64,000 bases of DNA from Rhodobacter sp. (GTDB lineage Bacteria > Pseudomonadota > Alphaproteobacteria > Rhodobacterales > Rhodobacteraceae), in contig JASJDP010000015.1 of the NCBI GenBank assembly GCA_030065095.1, forward strand, positions 60,750 to 124,749, written 5' to 3'. The number at the start of each line of letters is the position of its first letter. Position 1 is the first letter of the stretch. The translations under genes were made by a program, and so were the position numbers. This document shows positions 36,656 through 45,393 of this stretch, in pieces. The notes below the pieces were generated by a model. The model had not been told where the DNA came from. It worked only from the letters and a program-made list of their open reading frames with translations, and searched no databases.

Positions 36656-36961
36656 ATGAAGCCACCACAGTCCTTTTATGACTTTACGCTGCAACTTCAC
36701 CAGGACCTGGACCTTGTCTATCCAGGATGGGATTCAGACAAGCTCGACGCGCGCCATGAAATTTATGAAGACTTTCGGCAGGGATACGGAGATCAAGCTG
36801 TCCGCGAACTGGCCAAGTACGGCAAAAAACTCTTAGCTGATAACGAGACTGATCTCGGCTCACTTTGGTTTAGGGAATCCAAGGCCGACTGGGTTATTCC
36901 GGACAAAGGCGTTCGTTTTCTCTTCAAGGACTTTTGTGACTGGGCAGCTTCTGTCCCGTAA
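36656..36961 (+). CDS. Probable immunity protein of the RNase A-like toxin
   Basis: The 101-residue acidic protein starts one base after the toxin stop codon, with a strong AAGGAGGGA ribosome site inside the toxin end. Its sequence (SFYDFTLQLHQDLDLVYPGW, YGDQAVRELAKYGKKLL) recalls small CDI-type immunity proteins, but I cannot name a family with confidence. Position, size and spacing fit a cognate immunity gene that would protect the cell from the ribonuclease. The frame is intact, unlike that of the toxin. Confidence 0.75.
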   Translation: MKPPQSFYDFTLQLHQDLDLVYPGWDSDKLDARHEIYEDFRQGYGDQAVRELAKYGKKLLADNETDLGSLWFRESKADWVIPDKGVRFLFKDFCDWAASVP

Positions 36962-37457
36962 CCCGCTTCTGAACGTCGGGGCTCTGCAAGCCGCCATCTG
37001 CGCAGGCGCAGCGAATTGGTGCTTTGTCCGCAATATGTTTCGCGATTTCAGAGTCGTGCTGCAGAGCGGCCCGATCACCGCTTTTTGAGATCAAGGGCCA
37101 AAACTCGGCGTCGATGCGATTCAGCGCAGATTGGTCAGTTGGTTGATAGCGGCAGCTTGGGGACTGGTCGGCTTTGCCCGGCAGTGTGGCCATTTCGTTC
37201 GCGCGGGCGATTGTCTCGCGTGGGCCGTCAGCGCAAGTTGGCTGAAATCGGGTGAAGGTCGGCTCCGTGCGCATATGGCCAGTTCGACTGCCAGTGGGCT
37301 GCTGAATCGACCTCAATGGCTGGTTTGAAGATGGCTCTTGTCGATGCGGAAATCGTGTCGATTGAAGCACAATTGGTGACCTCGGCGGGATTGCGCAGTG
37401 AGCCGACATCGGTGAGTCGTGCAGCATCAGTCAAAATGGACTCGACCCGGCCCGCGC
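36962..37457. other. Gap after the immunity gene
   Basis: I recognise no gene in these 496 bases. A 167-codon minus-strand frame (36924-37427) has no domain, signal or ribosome site and overlaps the immunity gene, so it is probably fortuitous. The stretch may be degraded mobile DNA. Confidence 0.45.
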
Positions 37458-37830
37458 TAGAGCGCTTCAGGTTTTGACGGAAGCATAGCCAGCGTAACAT
37501 GCGGGCACGCTTGCACCTGCTCAAGCAGCCAAACCCGATGGGGCTCCAGTATCGGCCGACGATATCCGCCCATCTTCGCCGGAGCTACCGAACCGGTCCG
37601 CGCCGCGCGCTGCGTCCACTTCACAACGCTCGACGGCGCAACTCCGAACCGGGTGGCAACGCTACGGCAGCTCTCACCGGCTTGCATCGCCTTGACAGCA
37701 CCTTCGCGAAGGTTGTCCGAATAGGGTTCTCGTCATCCATGCTGGCCCCCTTCACCAGTATGGATTCTGCATCACACCAAACCCCGAATGGGAATCCCAA
37801 TTCGATTCAGAGAAAATCTGAAGCGCTCTA
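37458..37830 (-). mobile_element. Internally deleted IS630-like element
   Basis: The 373-base element is bounded by inverted repeats TAGAGCGCTTCAG (37458-37470) and CTGAAGCGCTCTA (37818-37830), each beginning with TA as expected for IS630/Tc1-type insertion. Inside, the minus strand encodes the N-terminus of an IS630 transposase (AMQAGESCRSVATRFGVAP, VVKWTQRAARTGS) from the ATG at 37740, but a one-base shift lies near 37712-37718 and everything after about 80 codons is missing. It is a MITE-like derivative that could only move with a transposase supplied elsewhere. Confidence 0.7.
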
Positions 37831-37931
37831 AGACCCGTCGTGATTGGTAGTCTGAGGCTAGGGCGTCCCCAAATATCCGCTGGCTGCTCTATGTCGGATC
37901 GCGGGTCGGCGCACTGCAGATGCTGCATTGA

Positions 37932-39043
37932 TCAGTGGCCAAGTCGCCGCTTTGTGCTTTCGGGAAGCGTCTGGGTCAGCCGATCCAGCCATTCCCACTC
38001 ATCATATCGGTCGCCGGTCTGTTTGATGTGGGTGTATCGCTGTAATGAGGACCAGGAGCGATGCCCGGACACGGCGGCAACCTGCGGAATCGAAAGTCCC
38101 GTTTCGAACAGCCGTGTTACGCCCTCATGACGCAGATCATGAAATCGCAGGTCTTCTATCCCCAAGAACGCGCAAGCCCGCGTGAATGCGGCGCTTGTGG
38201 TGTCGCTGTGGTAGGGAAACACCCTGTCCTTGGAGCGCGGCATGGCCAGAGCGATCTGCAGGGCCGGTTGTGGTAGATCGCACCAAACATCATTGCCGAT
38301 CTTATCACCCGGGTGCTTCATGTCGGTGATCAACACCCGGCTGTGATCGACGTCCAGCCCCGTCCATGTGATCGGGGTGATTTCTTCCTGTCGCCTGGTC
38401 GAGAACAGGGCGAAGCCTATCACCCGGTGCATCGGTAGTGAACTTGGCCGGTGCCTGTGCTTCTTCTCGAAGAGCGTTGGCAGCGCATCCAGTTCCTTCA
38501 GCATCGGACGGCGACTACGGCTGCGGCCCTTACCGGTGATGCCCAATCGATTGCAGACAACTAAGGCATCTTTGATCGCCTGATGGTCTGGTTCTATGCC
38601 CCATGCCGGGCGGGCCGGTGCGAAGACCGCACCAAGGTGCGACAGGTAGTTGCTGACGGTCGATGGCGTCCGGCTTGTTCCAATTCCTTGGCGAAGGCTA
38701 CGATATCTTGGCTCTCGATATCGCTGCAGAACATTCCGGCTATGTCGTATTCGAGAATCGAACGCAGAACCTGCGCCTTGTTCCGGCCAATCTCTTTCAC
38801 GCTTTCGCGGGAGGAGTGTTCGATGGCATTGGCAAGGGTGCGACCGCGATTGCGGAACGTTGACAGGTCATCGCCCGCCGCTTCGATTTTCTTCATCCGT
38901 ATCTTCAGCCATGCGTTGGCCGCGTTCCGACGGTCGAAGCTTCGGGCTTCCCGGTGCGCCCATTTCCCTTTTCTTTTAATGGCTATCTGTGCGAGACAGG
39001 CAATGGTGCCGTCTTTGCGCTTGCGTTCGACGATGTGAGCCAA
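37932..39043 (-). pseudogene. Tyrosine recombinase (phage-type integrase) with a frameshift
   Basis: The N-terminal part (start 39043, MAHIVERKRKDGTIACLAQI) is a SAM-like core-binding region. The C-terminal part is the catalytic domain with ALFSTRRQEEI, HDLRHEG, HRSWSSLQRYTHI (Arg, His-x-x-Arg, Arg/Tyr). The frame shifts near 38668-38674: one missing base after AGR would join ELEQAG to TPSTVSNYLSHLG and continue to the catalytic domain. The intact protein would be about 370 residues. It lies directly 5' of dusA and divergent from it, the arrangement of the dusA-associated integrases. Confidence 0.85.
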
Positions 39044-39167
39044 TTCGGAACAACTTCATTATAATTCGGGACAACTTCTGTTGTTCCAATAGCATGAAAT
39101 GGCAAAAACAAGCCAAAAACAGAACAGTACAGGAATTCAGAACTTTGCAAAAATCTGGAATAGTATA

Positions 39168-40172
39168 ATGAAATCAGATATTTGCCAAAATGCAAGGTTT
39201 AGCATTGCGCCGATGATGGACTGGACGGATCGACACTGCCGGTTTCTGCACCGGTGCATGTCGCAGCGGGCATTGCTCTATACCGAGATGGTGGCGGCGC
39301 CGGCGCTGGTGCGCGGGCAGGCGCGCCATTTGTTGCGGTTCGATCCGGACGAGCATCCGGTGGCGGTGCAGCTTGGCGGATCGGATCCTGCAGAATTGGC
39401 ACAGGCCGCGCGGATGGCGGCCGAGGAAGGCTATGACGAGGTCAACCTCAATGTCGGCTGCCCGTCCGACCGGGTACAGTCCGGCTGTTTCGGGGCGGTA
39501 CTGATGGAGCGGCCCGAGCTTGTCGGCGACTGCGTGGCGGCGATGATCGCGGCGCAACCGGTCGAAGTGACGGTGAAATGCCGGATCGGGGTCGACGATC
39601 AGGACCCCGAAACGGTGCTGCCGGGGTTCATCGCGACGATGCGGTCCGCGGGCGTGCGCCGGATGGTGGTTCATGCGCGAAAGGCCTGGCTGCAGGGATT
39701 GAGCCCGAAAGAAAACCGGGAGATCCCGCCGCTCGACTACGACCTCGTCCATGCGATGAAGCGGGAGTTTCCCGACATGCATCTGTCGATCAACGGCGGT
39801 GTCGGGTCGCTGGCCGAGGTGAAAGAGCATCTTGCGCGTGGGATCGACGGCGTGATGGTGGGACGTGCCGCGTATCATACGCCATCGGACATTCTGCTTG
39901 ACGCCGATGCCGAGGTTTTCGGCATGGACCGCCGGGTCACGGCCGAAGAGGTGGTCGACCTGATGCGCCCCTATATTGCGCGGCATCTGGCCGAGGGCGG
40001 GCGCCTGAACGCCGTGACGCGGCACATGCTGGGGCTGTTTTCCGGGCGTCCGGGCGCGCGCGGCTGGCGGCGGGTCTTGAGCGAGGGCGCGCATCGGGCG
40101 GGCGCGGGGCTCGAGGTGGTGGATGCCGCGCTGGCCTGTCTCCTGCCAGCCGGGGCCGCCCGTGCGGGATGA
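39168..40172 (+). CDS. dusA: tRNA-dihydrouridine synthase A
   Basis: The 334-residue flavoenzyme reduces uridines in the D-loop of tRNA. Signatures are RFSIAPMMDWTDRHCRF, the catalytic cysteine in NLNVGCPSDRVQSGCFGA, and INGGVGSLAEVKEHL. The start is uncertain: the frame is open from 39099, but family similarity begins after the ATG at 39168, which is overlapped by a TATAAT-like sequence (39164-39169). The sequence upstream is AT-rich and probably came with the integrated element, so the native promoter and first codons may have been replaced. The next gene overlaps the 3' end. Confidence 0.93.
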   Translation: MKSDICQNARFSIAPMMDWTDRHCRFLHRCMSQRALLYTEMVAAPALVRGQARHLLRFDPDEHPVAVQLGGSDPAELAQAARMAAEEGYDEVNLNVGCPSDRVQSGCFGAVLMERPELVGDCVAAMIAAQPVEVTVKCRIGVDDQDPETVLPGFIATMRSAGVRRMVVHARKAWLQGLSPKENREIPPLDYDLVHAMKREFPDMHLSINGGVGSLAEVKEHLARGIDGVMVGRAAYHTPSDILLDADAEVFGMDRRVTAEEVVDLMRPYIARHLAEGGRLNAVTRHMLGLFSGRPGARGWRRVLSEGAHRAGAGLEVVDAALACLLPAGAARAG

Positions 40173-40950
40173 GTTTCTGCGCCGCGGCTGGATGCGGTTT
40201 CCCTTCGATCCGGAACTGGCGCGCTGGCTTGCGACCGCAGGCCCCGCCGCGCGGGCGGCCGTGGCGGATCCGGCGAACGGGCACTGGCTGCGATGCCAGG
40301 GGACATGGTTTGCCGGGGTGAACGTGCTGCCCAACGACGGCACCGGCGCGGTGGCGGGCTCGGGGCCGCTCAAGGCGGCGGCGGTGGCGTTTCTGGTCTC
40401 GCTGGGATGGCCGGCCGACCGGTGGGACAGGGGGCAGGTATCGGTGATCTATCCGGGCTATCCAAGACCGCGCGAGGGGGAAAGCGCCGCCGCCTTCCGG
40501 TTTCGCCGGGACCGGGACGCGGCGCATGTGGACGGGTTGCTGCCGGTGGACCCGGACCGGCGGCGGATGCTGCGCGAACCCCATGCTTTCGTGCTGGGAC
40601 TGCCGGTCAGCGACACCGGGCCGGGGGCGAGTCCGCTGGTGGTCTGGGAGGGCAGCCACGAGGTGATGCGGGCGGCATTCCAAGGGGTGCTTGCCGGGCG
40701 TCCGGCGCAAAGCTGGCCCGAGACGGACCTGACCGAACCCTATCACGCGGCGCGGCGGCGGGCGTTCGAGATCTGCCGAAGGGTAAAGGTCCATGCCAAA
40801 CCCGGCGAGGCTTATCTGGTGCACCGGCTGGCGCTGCACGGGGTGGCGCCTTGGGCGGCTGGCGCGGAGGCGCCGGACGATGGACGGATGATCGTCTATT
40901 TCCGGCCGGAATTGCGGGGCCCGGTGTCGGAGTGGCTGGACCGGCCGTGA
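40162..40950 (+). CDS. Probable 2-oxoglutarate/Fe(II)-dependent oxygenase
   Basis: The 262-residue protein shows an HxD in AAHVDGLLP and distal His and Arg in HRLALHGVAPW and MIVYFRPEL, the pattern of phytanoyl-CoA dioxygenase-like 2OG oxygenases. Sequence between them (RREPHAFVLGLPVSD-like, LVVWEGSHEVM) fits the jelly-roll core. The GTG at 40162 lies inside the dusA end (11-base overlap); an ATG at 40192 is the alternative. The overlap with dusA suggests a linked transcript and perhaps a role in RNA modification, which is inference only. Confidence 0.6.
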   Translation: MRDEFLRRGWMRFPFDPELARWLATAGPAARAAVADPANGHWLRCQGTWFAGVNVLPNDGTGAVAGSGPLKAAAVAFLVSLGWPADRWDRGQVSVIYPGYPRPREGESAAAFRFRRDRDAAHVDGLLPVDPDRRRMLREPHAFVLGLPVSDTGPGASPLVVWEGSHEVMRAAFQGVLAGRPAQSWPETDLTEPYHAARRRAFEICRRVKVHAKPGEAYLVHRLALHGVAPWAAGAEAPDDGRMIVYFRPELRGPVSEWLDRP

Positions 40951-41421
40951 TCCGGGTGTCCCGGCGGGGACTGGCCCGCAACCTGCCGGAGCCGGTCAAT
41001 CTGGTGTTGACAGGCCGGGCGGCGTCAGGATGCGCGGAACATCGGTCGGACCCGGCGGATGATGCGGTCAGGGCGAAACGCGACATCGGTATTTGCCTTA
41101 AGGAGACATTGCCCATCGTGAGACGACCCGGCGACGGCGCGGCGGCCTCCGGTCTTGAAGCCGCGCCAGAGGACTGGATGCAGATGGCCGGTCCCGACCG
41201 GGCCGCCTGACTTGTCCACCGAAGAAGCGCCCCGCCGCGATTGCCGGAACCTGGCCAATCACAACGGGGGGATGCGCACGTGCCCCGCAGCAGCCGGCGC
41301 CCGGGCAAACACCGCATATCAACTCTCGCGTCGTCCCAGTCCACCTCACAGCCGCGTCATCGACCCGGATTGCGGCCAAAGGTCCCTTGTTGCGCCGCGC
41401 CCGCCGCCGTACATCTACGCC
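40951..41421. other. Gap before ccmC holding a partial repeat
   Basis: No gene is recognised in these 471 bases. The stretch 41121-41180 is a partial copy of the dispersed palindromic element found at 10675 and 49768. The rest has GC-rich open frames without coding character. Confidence 0.5.
41121..41180 (+). repeat. Dispersed palindromic element, partial copy 3
   Basis: Sixty bases resemble the right flank of copies 1 and 2: GGCGACGGCGCGGCGGCC followed by CTTGAAGCCGCGCCAGA and GGACTG. The hairpin arms and loop are not present, so it is a truncated or decayed copy. Confidence 0.6.
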
Positions 41422-42150
41422 ATGTCGCTCTGGGAATACGCCAATCCGAAAAAGTTCATCGCAACCGCCGACGCGGTACTGCCGTTCGTCTCGGTTCTTG
41501 CCGCCGCTGCGTTGCTGACCGGGCTGATCTGGGGCTTTTTCTTCACCCCCGACGACTTTCGCCAGGGCTCGACGGTCAAGATCATCTATCTGCACGTCCC
41601 CGCCGCGATGATGGCGATCAACGCCTGGGCGATGATGCTGGTGACCTCGCTGATCTGGCTGGTGCGCCGCCACCATGTCAGCGCGCTGGCCGCCAAGGCC
41701 GCAGCGCCCGTCGGCGTCACCTTCACGCTGGTCGCCCTGGTGACCGGCGCGATCTGGGGCCAGCCGATGTGGGGCACGTGGTGGGCCTGGGACCCGCGGC
41801 TGACCTCGTTCCTGATCCTGTTTCTCTTTTACCTCGGCTACCTCGCGCTTTGGGAAGCCATCGAAAATCCCGACACCGCCGCCGATCTGACCTCGGTCCT
41901 GTGCCTCGTGGGTTCGGTCTTTGCGATCCTCAGCCGCTACGCAGTGAACTTCTGGAACCAGGGCCTGCACCAGGGGGCCACTCTGTCGCTGGACAAGGAA
42001 GAAAACATCTCGGACGTCTTCTACATCCCGCTTCTGTTCTCGATCGCCGGATTCGTCCTGCTCTTCGTCGCGCTCGTGCTGATCCGCACCCAGACCGAGA
42101 TCCGCCGCCGCCGCCTGCACGCCATCGAACTGCGCGAGCGCATGGCATGA
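41422..42150 (+). CDS. ccmC: Heme exporter/handling protein CcmC
   Basis: The 242-residue membrane protein loads heme onto CcmE in cytochrome c maturation. Six hydrophobic segments and the tryptophan-rich heme-handling motif WGTWWAWDPRLTS are visible, with the conserved histidines in YLHVPAAMM and near NQGLHQGATLS. The ATG at 41422 gives the usual N-terminus (MSLWEYANPKKF). ccmD and ccmG follow with overlaps. ccmA and ccmB are not in the window. Confidence 0.95.
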   Translation: MSLWEYANPKKFIATADAVLPFVSVLAAAALLTGLIWGFFFTPDDFRQGSTVKIIYLHVPAAMMAINAWAMMLVTSLIWLVRRHHVSALAAKAAAPVGVTFTLVALVTGAIWGQPMWGTWWAWDPRLTSFLILFLFYLGYLALWEAIENPDTAADLTSVLCLVGSVFAILSRYAVNFWNQGLHQGATLSLDKEENISDVFYIPLLFSIAGFVLLFVALVLIRTQTEIRRRRLHAIELRERMA

Positions 42151-42302
42151 TGCCGGATCTCGGAAAATACGCCGGCACGGTTCTCAGCGCCTATGCGATC
42201 AGCCTGGTTCTGCTCGTGGCCCTCGTCGCGCTGTCCTGGTGGCAGGCCCGCCGGATGAAACGCCGGCTGGACGCGGCAGAGACCCGATACCGCAATGGCT
42301 AG
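42150..42302 (+). CDS. ccmD: Heme exporter protein CcmD
   Basis: The 50-residue protein has one membrane helix (AYAISLVLLVALVALSWW) followed by a basic tail, the standard form of CcmD, which releases holo-CcmE from CcmABC. The start overlaps the ccmC stop (TGATG); an ATG three bases earlier is also possible. It overlaps ccmG by eight bases. Confidence 0.88.
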   Translation: MPDLGKYAGTVLSAYAISLVLLVALVALSWWQARRMKRRLDAAETRYRNG

Positions 42303-42831
42303 GCTCTCGCCCCTGATGATCCTGCCGCCGGCGCTCTTCGCCGGGCTCGCCGTGCTGTTCTATGTCGGCATGAACCGCGAGGATCCCGATGCGCTGCCCT
42401 CGGCCCGCGCCGGTCAGCCCGCGCCCGAGATGAAGCTGACCCAGCTTGGGCCGGATCCCGCCGTCACCGACGCTGCTTTGCGCGAGCCGGGGATCAAGCT
42501 GGTGAACTACTGGGCCAGTTGGTGCGCGCCCTGCCGCGTCGAACATCCCACGCTGGAACGGCTCGCCGACGAGGGCGTTACGATCTACGGCATCAATTAC
42601 AAGGATGATCCGGCCAAGGCGCTGGCCTTTCTGGCCGAGCTTGGCAACCCCTATACCGCGATGGGCGCCGACCCGTCGGGCCGCACCGCGCTTGACTGGG
42701 GCGTCTACGGCGTGCCGGAAACCTATGTGATTGCTGGCGACGGCACCGTGATCCTGCGCTTTGCGGGCCCGGTCACCAGCCGCGTGCTCGAGGAAAAGAT
42801 CCGCCCGGCCATGGCCGAGGCGGCGCAGTAG
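42295..42831 (+). CDS. ccmG: Thiol:disulfide interchange protein CcmG (DsbE)
   Basis: The 178-residue membrane-anchored thioredoxin-fold protein reduces apocytochrome c cysteines in the periplasm. An N-terminal anchor (LMILPPALFAGLAVLFYVG) precedes the redox motif ASWCAPCRVEHP near residue 80 and the cis-proline in GVYGVPETYVI. It ends the ccmC-ccmD-ccmG cluster. Confidence 0.95.
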   Translation: MARLSPLMILPPALFAGLAVLFYVGMNREDPDALPSARAGQPAPEMKLTQLGPDPAVTDAALREPGIKLVNYWASWCAPCRVEHPTLERLADEGVTIYGINYKDDPAKALAFLAELGNPYTAMGADPSGRTALDWGVYGVPETYVIAGDGTVILRFAGPVTSRVLEEKIRPAMAEAAQ

Positions 42832-42939
42832 TCAGCCTGCCAGCGCCAAAAGCGCGATCATCGCCAGGAAGAACCCGGTTTCGGCGATCGGCATGGTCAC
42901 GGCATATCGGCGTGCAATGTCTCTCATACGTCCACTCAT
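42832..42939 (-). CDS. Possible very small membrane protein
   Basis: A 35-codon frame ends in one hydrophobic segment (MPIAETGFFLAMIALLALAG). The ATG at 42939 follows a G-rich stretch; longer forms from 42978 or 43014 are possible. It touches the ccmG stop in convergent orientation. No family is recognised and it may not be a gene. Confidence 0.35.
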   Translation of the reverse strand: MSGRMRDIARRYAVTMPIAETGFFLAMIALLALAG

Positions 42940-43268
42940 GTCATCGGCCCCCCAATAACGACGCCTCAATTTAGCCATCTTTCCGCCACGTGACGAGGGC
43001 CTTCCGCCCGTCACAGCCGGGCGCCTTGGCGCCAGAGATTTCTAAATGAGTCACGCGAAGTTAGTTAATTATCTGTGAAGAAAAAAGAAAATCCTACCGA
43101 GTCGCCACAGGTTTCGCCTGATCTGCCAAGGATCCCGTGTCGCGCCGCGATGGTTGCTGCGCACCTGGCAACAGACAATCCGCGCCGATCCGGTGCCATT
43201 GTTCGCCGGACCCGTCACCAACCGGCCCGCCGCGGCAGAATCGCCGCCCGGCCTGCATCACCGGTGCG

Positions 43269-44315
43269 TCAGGACGGCGTCGTCGTCGACAATTCCACCA
43301 CGACCTGGCCGTGATCGCTCTGCATCTTGTTGCCGACACCGTCGTTTTCGACATGGTCGTTCAGCACCTCGAAGTCGATCACCTGGCCGATCGTGTTGGG
43401 CGAGCGCGGGCTGAAGACGTCCGAGACAAGGACGTAGTCCAGGGTCGACCAGTGCCTGTCCCACATATGCGTGCCCGGACGCGGATCGCCCGTTTCGTTC
43501 GGCGCCATGTTGAACGCGTCCGACAGCCGGAACCGATAGAATTGACCGGCGACACCAGGCGGCCAGTCCGCCTTTTTGACGCCGCCCAGTTCGTAGATGC
43601 GCCCGCTCATCGTGATCGACTGCAGCACGACCGAATCGAGCTTGTCGTTCAGGTCGCCCAGCACGATCACCGGCCGGGTCTCGTCGGCTTCCAGCGTCTC
43701 CGTGATCCGCAGATAGACCGCCGCCGCCTCGGCCCCGCGCTGCAGGAGCGATGCGATATGGCCGCGCGACAGCTTGCGCATCGTGTCCAGCACCCGGTCG
43801 CGCCACGGCATCGCGTCCGGATAGGTGATGTCGTCCATCTGCGGCCGTTTCGATTTCAGATGCACCACATAGACGCTGACATCGCCGAAATCCGGCGTGA
43901 CGACGGTGGCACAGATCGGCCGGCGCGAGAAATCGAAATCGTCCTGAACCGGCAGAAAGGCGCGCAGTTCGTCATCCACCGTCAGGGGAACGACGTCCGA
44001 TATCGGATGACGCGAGGCGATGGCGACGATCGGATTGAAGAACACCTCGGGATCCGCGGGGTCCTGCATCGGTGCGCCGACGGTTTCGAAATGCGGGTAA
44101 CCCGCCGCGTTGACAAGATCCTTCAGCGCGTCGGCGGAAAACACCTCTTGAAACCCGACGACATCGGCATCCATCGCCGCAAGCTGGGCGGTGATCCAGT
44201 TCTTTTTGACCGTCCATTGGCCAGTGCTGTAGGTGTTCTTGCCGTCGTCCCGCCGCTCATACCAATGACCGGGGGGCTCCAGGAACTGATAGAGGTTGAA
44301 GGTCGCAACGCGCAT
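43269..44315 (-). CDS. Endonuclease/exonuclease/phosphatase family protein
   Basis: The 348-residue protein has the DNase I-like fold: RVATFNLYQFLEPPG at the start, GFQEVFSADALKDLV with the metal-binding glutamate, VYVVHLKSKRPQ with catalytic histidine, VIVLGDLNDKLDS and a final MQSDHGQVVVEL. Members cleave nucleic acids or phosphoesters, including sphingomyelin and inositol phosphates; the target is not clear. No signal peptide is seen. The ATG at 44315 is preceded by GAGGA. A dyad TGCACGA...TCGTGCA lies at about 44340-44365, upstream. Confidence 0.85.
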   Translation of the reverse strand: MRVATFNLYQFLEPPGHWYERRDDGKNTYSTGQWTVKKNWITAQLAAMDADVVGFQEVFSADALKDLVNAAGYPHFETVGAPMQDPADPEVFFNPIVAIASRHPISDVVPLTVDDELRAFLPVQDDFDFSRRPICATVVTPDFGDVSVYVVHLKSKRPQMDDITYPDAMPWRDRVLDTMRKLSRGHIASLLQRGAEAAAVYLRITETLEADETRPVIVLGDLNDKLDSVVLQSITMSGRIYELGGVKKADWPPGVAGQFYRFRLSDAFNMAPNETGDPRPGTHMWDRHWSTLDYVLVSDVFSPRSPNTIGQVIDFEVLNDHVENDGVGNKMQSDHGQVVVELSTTTPS

Positions 44316-44424
44316 GGCAAAATCCTCGCACCTGGTGTCAATGCACGAGGTATAGCAAATCGTGCATAGGTTGCGAAGGTCGAGTTGTGCGCGGGCCTTG
44401 CCCGGCCGGAGGTGGCCCCTGGCT

Positions 44425-45393
44425 TTACGCGTAGAGCGGCGCGGCCCAGTCGATGTCCTCCTCGATGATCGCCAGACGCTGCTTGATGGCGTCCGGCAGC
44501 ATCCGCCACGTCGAGATCCGCGGGCGGTCCATTTCCGGGATGATCCGCTCGGCGCCATAGAGGTCGACATATTCCTGATAGTTGGTGAATGCCTGCCGCC
44601 CGGCATAGTCGATGAAGGTTTCCGCGGGCGCGCCATTGGCAAAGATCACGTCGTGGTTTTCGGTTTCGACATGGTAGTAGGTGACCTTGCCGGGAAGCTC
44701 CGATACCGGCACGAAATCGATGGTGTCGTGGTTCACCAAAGCGCTGGCATTGATCACGAGGCCGTCGACGAGCATGCCGTGGTCGGCTGTGACGGTGAGG
44801 TCGCTGTGGGGCAGGCCGCCGCCAAGGGCTCCGGCGCGGATGCGGACGGGCTGCGCGTGCGGACCGGAGAAGAGCTGGTGCACGGTCTGACGGCCGACCC
44901 ATTTCACGGCTGCCAGGCTCCCGGTCTCGGTCAGGATGGTGTCGCCGATCTTCAGCGCCTCGACCGCCGTCTCGCCGGTATCCGTCGCGATCAGGGTTCC
45001 GGCCGCGAAACAGGCCAGCGCACTGCCGAGGGTCTGCGAGCTGGTATCGTTGGCATAGTCCCGGACCGCGTTGAGGGTCCCCGAGTTGAAGATGATATCG
45101 TCGAAGACCACGAAGAACGCGGTATTCGCGCCGATGGTCGACGCGTCGCCGAACACATAGCCCACGTGACCGTTGAATACGCCGTCTCCAAGATAGAAGG
45201 CGGTCCCGTCACTGACGCCGCCGGCCGCCAAAGAGGCGGCGTCAAAACCGGTAATGGTGACCTCGTCGCCGACATTGATGTTGCCGTCGGGATCCGAGGC
45301 CAACGTGGTGAGGGTTCCGGTGGTTCCGTTGTAGCTGGTGGTCGTCCCGTCGCTGCCGATGGCATCGCCGAATCCGTAGGGAACTGCTGGCAT
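44425..45393 (-). CDS. Hint-domain protein 1
   Basis: The 322-residue protein has a beta-rich N-terminal region with aspartate/glycine repeats (about residues 1-125), then a Hint (hedgehog/intein) domain starting at ACFAAGTLIATDTGETAVE and including LTVTADHGMLVDGLVI and TYYHVETENHDVIFANG. Proteins of this kind are frequent in roseobacters and thought to be secreted, with possible self-cleavage at the cysteine. No classical signal peptide is present, so type I secretion is possible. A second gene of the same type lies at 51802. Confidence 0.82.
   Translation of the reverse strand: MPAVPYGFGDAIGSDGTTTSYNGTTGTLTTLASDPDGNINVGDEVTITGFDAASLAAGGVSDGTAFYLGDGVFNGHVGYVFGDASTIGANTAFFVVFDDIIFNSGTLNAVRDYANDTSSQTLGSALACFAAGTLIATDTGETAVEALKIGDTILTETGSLAAVKWVGRQTVHQLFSGPHAQPVRIRAGALGGGLPHSDLTVTADHGMLVDGLVINASALVNHDTIDFVPVSELPGKVTYYHVETENHDVIFANGAPAETFIDYAGRQAFTNYQEYVDLYGAERIIPEMDRPRISTWRMLPDAIKQRLAIIEEDIDWAAPLYA

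Larger units (their letters stand above)
32889..39098. mobile_element. Degraded accessory region between tRNA-Ser and dusA
   Basis: About 6.2 kb lies between tRNA-Ser and dusA. It contains a serine recombinase tail, an SDR gene, an IS110 transposase with a nonsense codon, a MuF/RNase A-like toxin with an immunity gene, an internally deleted IS630-like element and a frameshifted tyrosine integrase. Base composition drops clearly in the toxin part. No direct repeat of the tRNA 3' end or of the dusA 5' end was found at the opposite border, so it seems to be several overlapping insertions worn down over time, not one intact island. Confidence 0.75.

Noticed and set aside
36924..37427. 167-codon minus-strand frame after the immunity gene
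   Set aside because: No domain, signal or ribosome site, and it overlaps the better supported immunity gene.
32860..39100. Direct repeat of the tRNA-Ser 3' end or of the dusA 5' end as island attachment sites
   Set aside because: No second copy of either sequence was found at the far border when read by eye.
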